Position numbers and translations under genes: made by a program. Of a DNA stretch of 64,000 nucleotides, positions 8,484-17,742 are shown in pieces. The DNA comes from JAFDBW01 sp963825575. Lineage in GTDB: Bacteria > Desulfobacterota > Desulfuromonadia > Desulfuromonadales > BM103. Positions within the stretch are counted from its first letter, which is position 1. Each line of letters opens with the position of its first letter. The stretch is from the NCBI GenBank assembly GCA_963825575.1, contig CAWGUB010000022.1, positions 53,277-117,276 of the forward strand, read 5' to 3'. The notes under the pieces were generated by a model, which saw only the letters and a list, made by a program, of their open reading frames with translations, was not told where the DNA came from and did no database searches.

Positions 8484-8915
8484 ATGTTAGACTTTCCGAA
8501 ACATTCAAGTACAGAGGTTGCTTTGGCTGAGTCGATAAAACGCATTCTTGTTGTCGATGATGAGGAAAATACCCGCATCGGGTTGACCAAGTTGTTGTCA
8601 CAGGAAGGTTACGAGGTTGAAAGTGCTGCAAATGGCAATGATGCACTCGATTTGCTAGGGCAGCACAAGGTCAATCTGGTTATCAGCGACATCAATATGC
8701 CGGATATGAACGGCTTGGTTTTTTTGCGTGAATTAAGCCGTAAATTCCCGAGTACAAGTGTGATAATGATAACGGCTTATGGAGGTGTCGAGTCGTATCT
8801 TGAGGCAATGAATCTGGGAGCCTACGAATATCTTCACAAACCTGTACGCCTGGAGGAGCTTCGCTCTGTTATGCAGAAAATTTTCAACGGTGGTTCAGTC
8901 GCACGGGTTTCCTGA
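8484..8915 (+). CDS. stand-alone response regulator receiver
   Basis: A 143-residue single-domain receiver: ILVVDDEENTRIG, the phosphorylation site Asp69 in LVISDINMPDMNG, the Thr/Ala switch region MITAYGG and the lysine in EYLHKPV. There is no DNA-binding or enzyme domain, so it probably works by protein contact or in a phosphorelay. The start is uncertain: the ATG at 8484 is given, but a TTG at 8523 has a better-placed AGAGG, and a possible promoter (TTGACA 8466, TAGACT 8488) would overlap the ATG. A universal stress protein and a receiver-kinase follow on the same strand; the latter could be a partner. Confidence 0.88.
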   Translation: MLDFPKHSSTEVALAESIKRILVVDDEENTRIGLTKLLSQEGYEVESAANGNDALDLLGQHKVNLVISDINMPDMNGLVFLRELSRKFPSTSVIMITAYGGVESYLEAMNLGAYEYLHKPVRLEELRSVMQKIFNGGSVARVS

Positions 8916-8934
8916 GAGTTGAAAGGAGGTCGAC

Positions 8935-9378
8935 ATGATGTTCAAAACCATTCTGTTTGCCACGGATTTTTCGGAGGGCTCAGACTTTGCGTTTCAGGCG
9001 GCCCTGTCCATGGCTCGCAAATATGACGGCAAACTGATTGTCGTCCACATCATCAATGAACCGGTAGACCTGCGCGGTTTTTATGTGCCGCACATTTCCT
9101 TTGACAAACTCGAAGAAGAAATAGAGCAGGGGGCCGAAAAGTTGATGGAAAAATTCTGCCGCACGCATATGCAGGATTTCAGTAATTTCGAATCATATGT
9201 ACTACCCGGTATTCCCTATGATGAGATAATCAAGAAAGCGGAAGAGTTGAACACGGACCTGATTGTAATGGGAACTCACGGTAGAACGGGTCTCGACCAT
9301 GTCCTTTTTGGCAGTACGGCCGAGAAGGTAGTTCGAAAATCGTCAATACCGGTTATGACCATACGCATCAGGGAATAG
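8935..9378 (+). CDS. universal stress protein, UspA family
   Basis: A 147-residue single Usp domain. It begins FKTILFATDFSEGSDFA and carries the ATP-binding motif G-x2-G-x9-G-S/T in GTHGRTGLDHVLFGST near the C-terminus, so it belongs to the ATP-binding (MJ0577-like) subgroup. GAAAGGAGG precedes the ATG. It sits 19 bp after the receiver gene, suggesting cotranscription, and a hairpin follows. The stress it responds to cannot be read from sequence. Confidence 0.93.
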   Translation: MMFKTILFATDFSEGSDFAFQAALSMARKYDGKLIVVHIINEPVDLRGFYVPHISFDKLEEEIEQGAEKLMEKFCRTHMQDFSNFESYVLPGIPYDEIIKKAEELNTDLIVMGTHGRTGLDHVLFGSTAEKVVRKSSIPVMTIRIRE

Positions 9379-9392
9379 CTCGATGATCTTTC

Positions 9393-9416
9393 AAAGGCAG
9401 CGGAAACGCTGCCTTT
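9393..9416 (+). terminator. hairpin after the universal stress gene
   Basis: A 10-bp perfect stem AAAGGCAGCG / CGCTGCCTTT closed by a GAAA tetraloop. It is followed by CCTACG instead of a clean T run, so it may stabilise the 3' end more than terminate. Confidence 0.55.
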
Positions 9417-9507
9417 CCTACGTCTGAACCAGACCAATATCCTTGTCAAAAAGCAGTTGGGAAGGTATCCTGCGTTATCAATATTCGGGAGTGGCCCTTC
9501 TTTTTTT

Positions 9508-10671
9508 ATGAGCGAAAAGATTCTAATCGTTGACGATGAACAGATGATCCTTGAGCTCACCTCAATGGTTCTTGATAACAGAGGGTTCGAGGTTCAAACT
9601 GTTGATAATGCAACGGACAGCTATGAAATCATCGAACGAGAGCGACCCTCCCTGGTTCTGCTTGATTACATGATGCCCAAGGTTAACGGTCTTGATGCCT
9701 TAAAAGAAATCCGTGTCCGATTCCCTGATACCTATGTGATCATGTTTACCGGCAAGGGCAGTGAGGAAGTCGCTGTTGAATTGATGAAAGCCGGGGCCTC
9801 AGATTATATCCTCAAGCCTTTCAGCAATGCGAAGCTGGTCGAGCGGATTGAAAGTGTGCTGCACGTCCGTTCCATAGAGATGCGTAACCGGGAGCTTGTT
9901 CTGGAGCAGAAGAGGCTGCTTGATGAGATAGAGAGGTGGAACCGGGAGCTGGAACAGCGCGTTGCACAGAAAACCACAGAGCTGGAGCATGCGCATCACG
10001 AAATCCTGCTGACGGAGAAGCTGGCTTCACTTGGACATCTTTCTGCCGGGATGGCCCATGAAATTCGCAACCCTCTGAATTCAATCAGTCTTTTTGCCCA
10101 GGTTCTATCCTCCGAGTTGAAAAATGAGCCGGAAATGCGATCGTATTCAGAGAAGATCGTCAACGAAGTGGAGCGGATTGATGCGATCCTGGTCAAACTG
10201 CTCTCAACCAGCAAACGTGCAAACTTTCAGCTGCGTTCAGTCCGTCTTAACGATGTTATCGAAACAAGTTTACAGCCCTTCCTTGCGCAAATTCAGGCGC
10301 AGAATGTTGAACTGACAAAGACGCTGCAGCAAAATGCTCCGTCTATCCTTGCTGATGCAGATGAGCTTGGCCAGGTGTTCTCTAATCTGTTTGCTAATGC
10401 ACTGTTTGAAATGAAGCAGGGGGGGAGGTTGTCGGTCGCTCTCGAATGCGATGACTCCGAGGCACTGGTTACCATCAGCGACACCGGTGGTGGCATCCCG
10501 GAAGAACATATAAACAAGATATTTGACCCATTCTTCACGACCAAAGAACGGGGAACCGGATTCGGGCTCTCCGTTGTATTACGTATCGTCAGAACCTATT
10601 CCGGACGAATTCATGTCGAGAGTGAACTCGGGCAAGGTACGACATTCCAGATCTGGTTGCCATTGGCATGA
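9508..10671 (+). CDS. receiver-histidine kinase (REC-HisKA-HATPase)
   Basis: A 387-residue cytoplasmic kinase without membrane segments. Residues 1-120 are a receiver (Asp53 in LVLLDYMMP), a short coiled coil follows (about 130-165), then a HisKA domain with His184 in GMAHEIRNPLNS, and an HATPase domain with the N box (FSNLFANAL), the G1 box DTGGGIP and the G2 region GTGFGLS. Having REC before the kinase suggests that its activity is set by an upstream phosphorelay. Its likely partners are the receiver proteins at 8484 and 7024. The ATG at 9508 directly starts the receiver fold, but the Shine-Dalgarno is weak. Confidence 0.9.
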   Translation: MSEKILIVDDEQMILELTSMVLDNRGFEVQTVDNATDSYEIIERERPSLVLLDYMMPKVNGLDALKEIRVRFPDTYVIMFTGKGSEEVAVELMKAGASDYILKPFSNAKLVERIESVLHVRSIEMRNRELVLEQKRLLDEIERWNRELEQRVAQKTTELEHAHHEILLTEKLASLGHLSAGMAHEIRNPLNSISLFAQVLSSELKNEPEMRSYSEKIVNEVERIDAILVKLLSTSKRANFQLRSVRLNDVIETSLQPFLAQIQAQNVELTKTLQQNAPSILADADELGQVFSNLFANALFEMKQGGRLSVALECDDSEALVTISDTGGGIPEEHINKIFDPFFTTKERGTGFGLSVVLRIVRTYSGRIHVESELGQGTTFQIWLPLA

Positions 10672-10699
10672 TCTGCCAATCTGATGATCGGATACCGTA

Positions 10700-12283
10700 A
10701 TGCCACTTCTGCTCCGCGACATACCCCTTGATATTTCTGCAGACGAGAGCTCTCTGCTCAGTGAAGTAGCGAGTGTTCTAGGTATTGATGCTCTTCAGAT
10801 AAGAGATTTAAAGATTGTGCGCCGCTCTATAGACGCCCGTAAAAAGAGCCGGATTCGCAGGATTTTTACGGTTGAATTTACCTGTGAAAACGAATCTGAT
10901 TTACTAAGGGAGTCTTCGAGTGATCGTCTCGAAAATGTCCCTGCACTCGCTGATACGCCATCGCCAAGGATTACTGCAAGACATCACGTTCTGGTGGTCG
11001 GTATGGGCCCGGCCGGTCTTTTTGCCGCAAAAGGCCTCGTTGAATCCGGGGCACAGGTCACGCTGGTTGATCGGGGCAGACCGGTTGAGCAGCGCGTGAA
11101 AGATGTGGAAAGATTCTGGAGTCTTGGCGACCTCGACGCTGTCAGCAATGTCCAGTTCGGTGAAGGCGGCGCCGGAACCTTTTCTGACGGCAAGTTGTCG
11201 ACACGCCTGAATCATCCTCGTAGGCGGGCCGTTCTTGAGAGTCTGGTCGAATTCGGCGCACCGGGTGAAATCCTGGTTGAAGCACGGCCCCACGTCGGCA
11301 CGGATCGTTTGCGCAAGGTCGTCATCAGTTTTCGTGAATATCTGATCAGCAAGGGTGTCGATATCCGGTTTGAAACCTGCCTGACGGGCTTTGATATGCA
11401 CCAGGGCAGAATTGTCGGCGGGGTCTTCGACGAAAACCAGCTGATTGCCTGTGATGCCCTGGTCCTCGCTCCCGGACACAGTGCACGTGATACCTACCAG
11501 ATGCTGGATCGTAGCGCTGTGCATCTTGAAGCCAAAGGGTTTGCGCTCGGAGTTCGCGTCGAGCATCCCTCACACTTGATAAACCATATCCAGTATGGCA
11601 AATCCGCCAACCAGCTTCCTGCAGCAGATTATACCCTCCGCTATAATGATGACGAAACAGGCCGTGGTGTTTACTCTTTCTGCATGTGCCCGGGTGGGGA
11701 AGTCATTAATGCGGCCTCTGAACAGGACGGCCTGGTGGTGAACGGCATGAGTCGGATGTCACGAACCGGAGAATACTCAAACAGCGCTCTGGTCGTATCA
11801 GTGCGACCGGAAGATTGGGGCGGAGCAAAGCTTGGCGGTATGCGTTTCCAGCAGCAATGGGAACGCAAGGCCTTCTCGCTGGCCGGGAAAAATTTTCTGG
11901 CACCGGCGCAGAATCTGATGAGCTTTTGCGGCCTTGGCAGCGGGCCGGTCACATCCAGCTGTCGTCCCGGTGTGGTCGAAACAGAACTTCGTGAAGTTCT
12001 CCCGGATTTCGTGTACCATGGACTGAGGCGTGCCCTGCCTCATTTCGATCGAAAAATGAGGGGGTTTATCACTGAAGAAGCTGTTCTGATCGGAGTGGAA
12101 ACCAGAACATCATCGCCCCTGCGCATAACTCGCAACGAGTCAGGCGTTTCAGTCAGCCACGCCGGTTTATTCCCGGCAGGCGAAGGGGCCGGTTATGCCG
12201 GTGGCATAATGAGTGCGGCTTTTGATGGTTTGCGTGCGGCGGACCAGGTTGTGCTGTCTGTGTTGAAACAGGAGTTGTCTTGA
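10700..12283 (+). CDS. NAD(P)/FAD-dependent oxidoreductase, COG2509-like
   Basis: A 527-residue flavoprotein. The first 90 residues are a small alpha/beta domain found in this family. The Rossmann dinucleotide motif is VLVVGMGPAGLFAAKGL with the ribose-binding acid in LVDRG. A further conserved stretch is NVQFGEGGAGTFSDGKL, and a C-terminal FAD-closing segment reads LFPAGEGAGYAGGIMSAA. The family is widespread, but its substrate is not established as far as I know. It overlaps the next gene by 4 bp (TTGA) and so is translationally coupled to it. Confidence 0.88.
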   Translation: MPLLLRDIPLDISADESSLLSEVASVLGIDALQIRDLKIVRRSIDARKKSRIRRIFTVEFTCENESDLLRESSSDRLENVPALADTPSPRITARHHVLVVGMGPAGLFAAKGLVESGAQVTLVDRGRPVEQRVKDVERFWSLGDLDAVSNVQFGEGGAGTFSDGKLSTRLNHPRRRAVLESLVEFGAPGEILVEARPHVGTDRLRKVVISFREYLISKGVDIRFETCLTGFDMHQGRIVGGVFDENQLIACDALVLAPGHSARDTYQMLDRSAVHLEAKGFALGVRVEHPSHLINHIQYGKSANQLPAADYTLRYNDDETGRGVYSFCMCPGGEVINAASEQDGLVVNGMSRMSRTGEYSNSALVVSVRPEDWGGAKLGGMRFQQQWERKAFSLAGKNFLAPAQNLMSFCGLGSGPVTSSCRPGVVETELREVLPDFVYHGLRRALPHFDRKMRGFITEEAVLIGVETRTSSPLRITRNESGVSVSHAGLFPAGEGAGYAGGIMSAAFDGLRAADQVVLSVLKQELS

Positions 12284-13413
12284 AGAAAGTTTATGTAAAA
12301 AACATTGTGGAGCGCGACCAGATAGAAGCACCGTTCCTGGTCAGGAACAAGACTATCGGCATGGCCAAGAACGGCAGGCCATATATGACGCTCAAGCTGA
12401 TGGACTGTACAGGTGAAGTCGAGGGGCGCATCTGGGACAGGGTCGATGAATTCTCCGCCAGGTTTAACCGGGATGATTTTGTCCGGGTGTCAGGAAAAGC
12501 CAGCCTCTACCTGGGCAAAATGCAGCTGGTGATTCAGGAGCTGAATCGTCTCAATGAATCAGAGATTGATCTCGCCGACTTCCTGCCTGTCTCGGCTCGT
12601 CCGGTTGACGAAATGGTCGGTGAATTAAAATCCGTGATCGACGGGCTGGAAGACCCGGACCTGAAGAAAATGATGGAGAAGTTCCTGGCCGATCCGGATT
12701 TCATGGCTGGCTATACCAGGGCTCCGGCTGCAAAGTCTATGCATCATGTCTACCTCGGTGGCTTGCTTGAGCACTCTTTAGCCGTGGCAAACCTTGCCGC
12801 TGACATCTGTCGGCGTTATCCGGGCCTGAACCGAGATCTCCTGGTTGTAGGTGCTCTGTTACATGACATTGGCAAGGTCGCCGAGTTACGTTACCAGCGA
12901 TCGTTCGAATATACAGATGCAGGCAAACTTCTTGGCCATATAGTTATTGGCGTTGAAATGGTGGAAGAAAAATTACGTAACCTGGGAAGCTTTCCGCTCG
13001 AGTTGGCCGTTCATCTCAAACATCTCCTGTTGTCACATCACGGACAATACGAATACGGTTCTCCGAAGCGGCCAAAAACCATGGAAGCTGTTATTTTGAA
13101 CTTTCTGGATGACCTGGATTCCAAGATTAACGGAGTCCGCACCCATATTGATCGTGAACCAGATAGTGAATCGGCCTGGACACAATATCACAAACATTAT
13201 GACCGATATTTTTTCAAGGGTGCTCTGGAAACAGTGTCATCGGGTAAAACTGATCTCGGGCAAGGTGAAGTGAATGCCGAAGGATCAGAAGTGGGGATCA
13301 AAAAGACTCCCGGGCAACCGCGTTCACGTTTCAGTAATACCCTCGGTGAGCAATTGAAGAACAAGGACCTTAATCTCCTCGCAGGAGACAGCCAGGATAA
13401 AAATAATGAGTGA
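12280..13413 (+). CDS. YhaM-like 3'-5' exoribonuclease (OB fold + HD domain)
   Basis: A 377-residue protein with an N-terminal OB-type nucleic-acid-binding domain (about 1-100) and an HD phosphohydrolase domain, recognised by HHVYLGGLLEHSLAVANLA and GALLHDIGKV. YhaM/CBF1 proteins of Gram-positives with this layout are Mn-dependent 3'-5' exonucleases. The C-terminal 60 residues are a charged tail. The start is a TTG overlapping the stop of the flavoprotein gene, with ACAGGAG well placed upstream. It overlaps the next gene by 8 bp. RNA or single-stranded DNA as substrate is inferred from the family. Confidence 0.87.
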   Translation: MKKVYVKNIVERDQIEAPFLVRNKTIGMAKNGRPYMTLKLMDCTGEVEGRIWDRVDEFSARFNRDDFVRVSGKASLYLGKMQLVIQELNRLNESEIDLADFLPVSARPVDEMVGELKSVIDGLEDPDLKKMMEKFLADPDFMAGYTRAPAAKSMHHVYLGGLLEHSLAVANLAADICRRYPGLNRDLLVVGALLHDIGKVAELRYQRSFEYTDAGKLLGHIVIGVEMVEEKLRNLGSFPLELAVHLKHLLLSHHGQYEYGSPKRPKTMEAVILNFLDDLDSKINGVRTHIDREPDSESAWTQYHKHYDRYFFKGALETVSSGKTDLGQGEVNAEGSEVGIKKTPGQPRSRFSNTLGEQLKNKDLNLLAGDSQDKNNE

Positions 13414-14053
13414 AAGACTTGTTGTCCATCAGATGAGTGTCGGGCCGTTGCAGGTTAACTGCTTTGTTGTCTCCTGCAGTAAAACCGCCGAGGCGATGAT
13501 CGTCGATCCCGGTGAAGAGGGGGAAGAAATCCTCTGTTTTACCGAGAAAGAAGGTCTGATTGTCCGCATGGTTGTCAATACCCACGGGCACTTTGACCAT
13601 ATCGGTGCCAATCGGAAAGTGGTTGAAAGCTCTGGTGCTGAATTGATGATCCATGCTGAGGATCTGCCTCTTCTGCAGAATGCCAGGAGCCATGCCGAAG
13701 TTTACGGCCTGTCTGTTACCGCTTCACCGGAGCCGGACCGGTTGCTTGAGCAGGGAGATACGCTTCAGGTCGGCGAGCTTTCCTTCAGTGTGTTCCATGT
13801 GCCGGGGCATTCTCCCGGGGGCATCTGCCTTTTCGGTGAGGGACATCTGTTTGTCGGTGACGTGCTTTTCTCCGGATCGATTGGCAGGACAGATCTGCCG
13901 GGTGGCGATTTTGACTCCCTGGTCAAAGGTGTTCGCGAGCATTTGTTCGCTTTGCCTGACGAGACAATTGTCCACCCTGGCCACGGTCCGGACACTACGA
14001 TTGGGCGTGAGCGACAGATGAACCCGTTTGTCGGTGATGCTGCATTTCTTTAA
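13406..14053 (+). CDS. metallo-beta-lactamase-fold hydrolase (glyoxalase II-like)
   Basis: A 215-residue member of the small MBL-fold hydrolase family. The zinc motif THGHFDH is at residues 59-65 (His60, His62, Asp64, His65), with further ligands in VPGHSPGG, FVGDVLFSGSIGRTDLPGGD and HPGHGPDT. That is a complete binuclear metal site. The family includes hydroxyacylglutathione hydrolases and persulfide dioxygenases, so the substrate remains open. It overlaps the YhaM-like gene by 8 bp and is 17 bp before coaBC. Confidence 0.9.
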   Translation: MSERLVVHQMSVGPLQVNCFVVSCSKTAEAMIVDPGEEGEEILCFTEKEGLIVRMVVNTHGHFDHIGANRKVVESSGAELMIHAEDLPLLQNARSHAEVYGLSVTASPEPDRLLEQGDTLQVGELSFSVFHVPGHSPGGICLFGEGHLFVGDVLFSGSIGRTDLPGGDFDSLVKGVREHLFALPDETIVHPGHGPDTTIGRERQMNPFVGDAAFL

Positions 14054-14070
14054 GTTGACTGGAGAAGGTC

Positions 14071-15270
14071 GTGCTGCAAGGTAAATGTGTCATATTGGGC
14101 GTAACCGGAGGAATTGCAGTTTACAAGGCTGTTGAGTTGTTGCGCCAGATGGTCAAGGCCGGCGCTGACGTTCACGTGATCATGACGCGCAGCGCCCAGG
14201 AATTTGTGACCCCGCTGACATTCCAGACCCTGTCCGGAAACCCGGTTCACACAGAATTGTTCAACCTCATCCAGGAACAGGAGATCGGTCATATCTCTTT
14301 GGCTGACAGCGCCGATCTTGTGTTGATTGCCCCTGCGACTGCTAATTTTATCGGCAAAGTAGCAAACGGTATTGCTGACGACCTGCTCTCCACAACGGTC
14401 ATGGCAACCAAGGCAAAGGTCCTCTTCGTCCCGGCGATGAATACCAATATGTGGGAGAACCCGCTTTACCGGGAAAACCAGAAACATCTCGAAGAGCTGG
14501 GTTATCATTTCGTTGAACCGGCCTATGGTGATCTGGCCTGTGGCTGGCAGGGACAGGGCAAGATGCCGGACCCCCAGATTGTTTTCAACTCCGCCCATGC
14601 ACTCGTCGGCAATAGGGATTTCGTCGGCAAAACATTTCTGGTGACTGCCGGGCCGACACGTGAAGAGATTGACCCGGTCCGTTTTCTCAGCAACTACTCG
14701 TCCGGCAAGATGGGCTTTGCCATTGCCGGTGCAGCACGCGATCGTGGGGCTCGGGTTATCCTGGTTTCAGGGCCGGTCAACCTGGCTGATCCTAAAGGTG
14801 TTGAGACGATCCACGTCACCAGTGCACAGGAGATGTACCGGGAGGTTATGGCCAGGGCCCCTGAGGCCGATGTCATCATCAAAGCAGCTGCTGTCGCTGA
14901 TTTCCGACCGGTAGAACGAGGCGCGCAGAAGACCAAGAAGGGCGATGCCGAAACCATGGCAATCGAGTTGCAACGCAATCCGGACATCCTGGCCGAACTC
15001 GGCCGACAGAAGGGCTCACGTATCCTGGTTGGCTTCGCTGCCGAAACGGAAGACTTGCTGCAACATGCCCGTGAAAAGCTGCAGAAAAAGAACCTGGATA
15101 TGATTGTTGCAAATGATGTGACCCAGGATGGAGCGGGCTTTGGTGGCGAAACCAATATAGTCCGTTTGCTGACGTCAGATGGCCAGATGGAACAGTTGCC
15201 CCTGATGACCAAGGTTGAGGTGGCCGAAAGCCTTCTCGACAGGATTGTGAAACTGATTCCGGAAAGCTGA
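14071..15270 (+). CDS. coaBC: bifunctional phosphopantothenoylcysteine decarboxylase / synthase
   Basis: Two steps of coenzyme A synthesis: CTP-dependent coupling of phosphopantothenate with cysteine (CoaB), then FMN-dependent decarboxylation (CoaC). The protein has 399 residues. The CoaC half has GVTGGIAVYKA, catalytic His74 in IGHISLAD, PAMNTNMW and Cys157 in LACGWQGQGKM. The CoaB half starts at about 190 with VTAGPTREEIDPVRFLSNYSSG. It starts with GTG at 14071 behind GGAGAAGG. The next CoA gene in the window, coaX, is 36 kb away. Confidence 0.95.
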   Translation: MLQGKCVILGVTGGIAVYKAVELLRQMVKAGADVHVIMTRSAQEFVTPLTFQTLSGNPVHTELFNLIQEQEIGHISLADSADLVLIAPATANFIGKVANGIADDLLSTTVMATKAKVLFVPAMNTNMWENPLYRENQKHLEELGYHFVEPAYGDLACGWQGQGKMPDPQIVFNSAHALVGNRDFVGKTFLVTAGPTREEIDPVRFLSNYSSGKMGFAIAGAARDRGARVILVSGPVNLADPKGVETIHVTSAQEMYREVMARAPEADVIIKAAAVADFRPVERGAQKTKKGDAETMAIELQRNPDILAELGRQKGSRILVGFAAETEDLLQHAREKLQKKNLDMIVANDVTQDGAGFGGETNIVRLLTSDGQMEQLPLMTKVEVAESLLDRIVKLIPES

Positions 15271-15275
15271 TCGGG

Positions 15276-16196
15276 TCAGGCCGCGGAGAGCAGGGTCAGG
15301 AGGTCCTCCGGCTGACAGATCCCTTCCTTGAACCTGATTTTGATGACTGCAATCATCTCGTCGGCATCGTGGTCGCGAAGCTTGCCATCAAGCCAGAGAG
15401 TATTCAGGTTCTTGCGGATCATGTTGGCTGAATTCAGGGCACGCTCTCCGGTCGGATCGGCGTTCCGGTAGGGGCTGTTCTCCAGATCCTGCAAAAAACT
15501 CAAGGTCGCTTCATTGGTCAAACCCAGGTACTCCTTCTGCTCTTCTGCCGTAATCGCCCACTTCGATGAATTGGCCAGCGAACGCAGAACCTTTTGATAC
15601 TGCTGCAGACGGTTCAGAAGCAGAAGTGAATTAAACAGCCTTTTGTTGGTTCCGAACGAAAAGATTGTGTCAGCCAGAATGCTGCGCATGAGCTTGTCGT
15701 TGTCGGTAAAGTCTTTGCGGCCGATCGATCTGGCCAACGGCCAGACTTCCGGAGCCACGTGGGCTTCAAAGCGCATTTCCCAGTAGGCGTGTTTGAGAAG
15801 CATCGTATTATAGGTGCTGATCAGTTTGTAAGGCACAAAGTAAGAATGAGCCACGGTGTCGGAGGCAAGGTGACTCAGGTAGCCATAGGCACATGCCCGT
15901 TGGCTGTCAGTCTCAGCCTTGTTGAGGATTTTGAGGCCCATCCGCCACGAGTGGCAGTGTCTGAGATAATGGGTGTATTTTTTGCCCAGAGTGATATCGG
16001 CGCTGATACAGCCGTACAGGTAGTCATTCGGATGTGCCGCAAGTATAATGCGAAGGGCTTCCGGAAGCTGGGCCAGGTTGTCGAGAATCCAGGTGCCGGT
16101 CTGCAGATGAACGCCGATCCCCCAGGCCAGGGCTTCGGACGGGAAAATCAGCATGCCAAGTACACATGTCAAGGTAACAGAGAACAACCATTTCAT
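15276..16196 (-). CDS. secreted zinc-dependent phospholipase C-like protein
   Basis: A 306-residue protein with a signal peptide that should be cut after SEALA, leaving Trp25 as the new N-terminus. In zinc phospholipase C enzymes the free N-terminal tryptophan is a zinc ligand, and the other ligands are visible here: GVHLQTG, the CHSW region, SHLASDTVAHSY and RFEAHV. It therefore looks like a genuine pfam00882-type enzyme or relative. The frame is open for 180 codons further upstream, but that part overlaps the divergent glycosylase gene and has no signal. It is convergent with coaBC, with only 5 bp between them. The lipid substrate is not known. Confidence 0.85.
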   Translation of the reverse strand: MKWLFSVTLTCVLGMLIFPSEALAWGIGVHLQTGTWILDNLAQLPEALRIILAAHPNDYLYGCISADITLGKKYTHYLRHCHSWRMGLKILNKAETDSQRACAYGYLSHLASDTVAHSYFVPYKLISTYNTMLLKHAYWEMRFEAHVAPEVWPLARSIGRKDFTDNDKLMRSILADTIFSFGTNKRLFNSLLLLNRLQQYQKVLRSLANSSKWAITAEEQKEYLGLTNEATLSFLQDLENSPYRNADPTGERALNSANMIRKNLNTLWLDGKLRDHDADEMIAVIKIRFKEGICQPEDLLTLLSAA

Positions 16197-16258
16197 TGGA
16201 TAATTGTACCGTCCTTTTATTGAATAATATACTTTCTGCAGGAGTTTTGTCGGTAAAT

Positions 16259-16972
16259 ATGCCTGAACAGTTATTATATGATATTCGCACGACCCTGGCG
16301 TCAGCCCGCAGCCAACTCGAGTACCTCTCCGACCTCGGTGTGGAGAGCGTGCACACGGCTGCAACGGGTGCCGATCTGCCACAGGATATCGACGCGAGGA
16401 CAGGCCTGAACGAAACCCTTGATGCCATTCGGACAGATCTGGGCGATTGCCAGCGCTGTGGGCTCGGAGCGTCTCGTCACGAGCTGGTTTACGGAGTCGG
16501 CAATCCGAATGCGCGCCTGGTTCTGGTCGGCGAAGCTCCAGGTCGCGAGGAAGACCAGAAAGGCGAGCCTTTTGTTGGTGAGGCGGGACGACTGCTCGAC
16601 AGGATTCTGCAGGCCATGGGCCTGCGGCGCGATGATGTCTATATCTGTAATGTCCTGAAATGCCGTCCACCGGACAATCGAGATCCGCAACCTGAAGAAG
16701 TTGCAACCTGTGAGGCATTTCTGATCCGCCAGATAGCAGCAATCAAACCGCAGGTGATCATAGGCCTTGGTCGTTTTGCCGTACACAGCCTTTTGAAGAG
16801 CAAGGTTCCAATCAGCCGGATCCGCGGCGAATGGCAAAGCTACCATGGTACCCCGCTGATGCCCACCTATCATCCAGCCTATCTGTTGCGCAACCCGGAG
16901 GGCAAACGAGACGTCTGGGAAGACATGAAGGAAGTCATGCGCCGCATGAACGGCGAGGCAAATAATCCATGA
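16259..16972 (+). CDS. type 4 (iron-sulfur) uracil-DNA glycosylase
   Basis: Removes uracil from DNA. The protein has 237 residues from the ATG at 16259. The four cluster cysteines fit family 4: CQRC (Cys64, Cys67), then Cys135 and Cys151 with 15 residues between. Catalytic motif A is GEAPGREEDQKGEPFVG, and the C-terminal active-site motif reads PTYHPAYLLRN. About 45 extra residues precede the core. The start is uncertain: the frame runs back to 16196, overlapping the divergent phospholipase start, and CAGGAG lies 14 nt upstream of the chosen ATG. It overlaps the ABC ATPase gene by ATGA. Confidence 0.9.
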   Translation: MPEQLLYDIRTTLASARSQLEYLSDLGVESVHTAATGADLPQDIDARTGLNETLDAIRTDLGDCQRCGLGASRHELVYGVGNPNARLVLVGEAPGREEDQKGEPFVGEAGRLLDRILQAMGLRRDDVYICNVLKCRPPDNRDPQPEEVATCEAFLIRQIAAIKPQVIIGLGRFAVHSLLKSKVPISRIRGEWQSYHGTPLMPTYHPAYLLRNPEGKRDVWEDMKEVMRRMNGEANNP

Positions 16973-17742
16973 CCTCCAGGGAGTTGCTCCTGGCACAGGA
17001 GGTGACAGCCAGTCGGCCTGGCGATGATGGTGTTCCTGAACGTGTCCTGCAGAAAACAACTCTTGGCGTGACCTCCGGTGAAATACTCTCTGTGGTCGGG
17101 CCCTCCGGCAGCGGCAAGAGCACGCTGTTGCGCCTGTTTAATCGTTTGCTGGAGCCGGACAGCGGCCAGATCACGTTGTCTGGCATGAATATCAGGTCTT
17201 TCCCCCCGTCAGTTTTGCGCGCTCAGATTCCCCTGGTTGCCCAGAAGCCTTATCTTTTCGCCGGCACTGTCAAAGACAATCTGTTGGCATCGGCGAGATT
17301 GCGGCGGGTTGCATCGCCGGACCTCCAGTCACCGGAGATGAAAAAGCTGCTAGAGTTGTGCAGGGTTGAGCAATCCTGGCTGGATCGTGACGCCCGCAAG
17401 CTTTCGGTCGGCCAGCAACAGAGGATTTGCCTGATGCGTGCTCTGGTTGGCCCCTGTCAGGCCTTGTTGCTTGACGAACCGACCAGCGCTCTTGATCGTC
17501 GTACTGCCGCTCAGATGGCGCAGACCTTCCGGTTGCTGGCCAACGAGAGAGGTCTGGCAATAATCCTTGTGACTCACGATCTGCAGATCGCAGAGCTTTG
17601 TGCAGACCGGGTTGCCTTGATGGTGGATGGTTCAGTTATAGAAACCGGTCCAGCCGCTCAGGTCTTGCATGACCCGGAAACTGAGGTTGCCCGTCAATTT
17701 CTTTCATCAGCCCTGGCTGTTAATGGGGACGGTGCAATATGA
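16969..17742 (+). CDS. fetA: ABC transporter ATP-binding protein, FetA/YbbL-like
   Basis: A 257-residue ABC ATPase: Walker A GPSGSGKST, Q-loop in VAQKPYLFAGTV, signature LSVGQQQR, Walker B LLLDEPTSALD and the switch histidine in LVTHD. It overlaps the FetB-like permease gene by ATGA, which is the E. coli fetAB layout (iron export and oxidative-stress tolerance). Substrate assignment follows that family and is not shown here. The overlap with the glycosylase gene upstream suggests one mRNA for a base-excision enzyme and this exporter, although the two need not work together. Confidence 0.88.
   Translation: MTSRELLLAQEVTASRPGDDGVPERVLQKTTLGVTSGEILSVVGPSGSGKSTLLRLFNRLLEPDSGQITLSGMNIRSFPPSVLRAQIPLVAQKPYLFAGTVKDNLLASARLRRVASPDLQSPEMKKLLELCRVEQSWLDRDARKLSVGQQQRICLMRALVGPCQALLLDEPTSALDRRTAAQMAQTFRLLANERGLAIILVTHDLQIAELCADRVALMVDGSVIETGPAAQVLHDPETEVARQFLSSALAVNGDGAI

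Noticed and set aside
10904..11566. Minus-strand ORF of 220 codons opposite the FAD protein
   Set aside because: Shadow of an intact conserved gene; its translation shows no recognisable domain.
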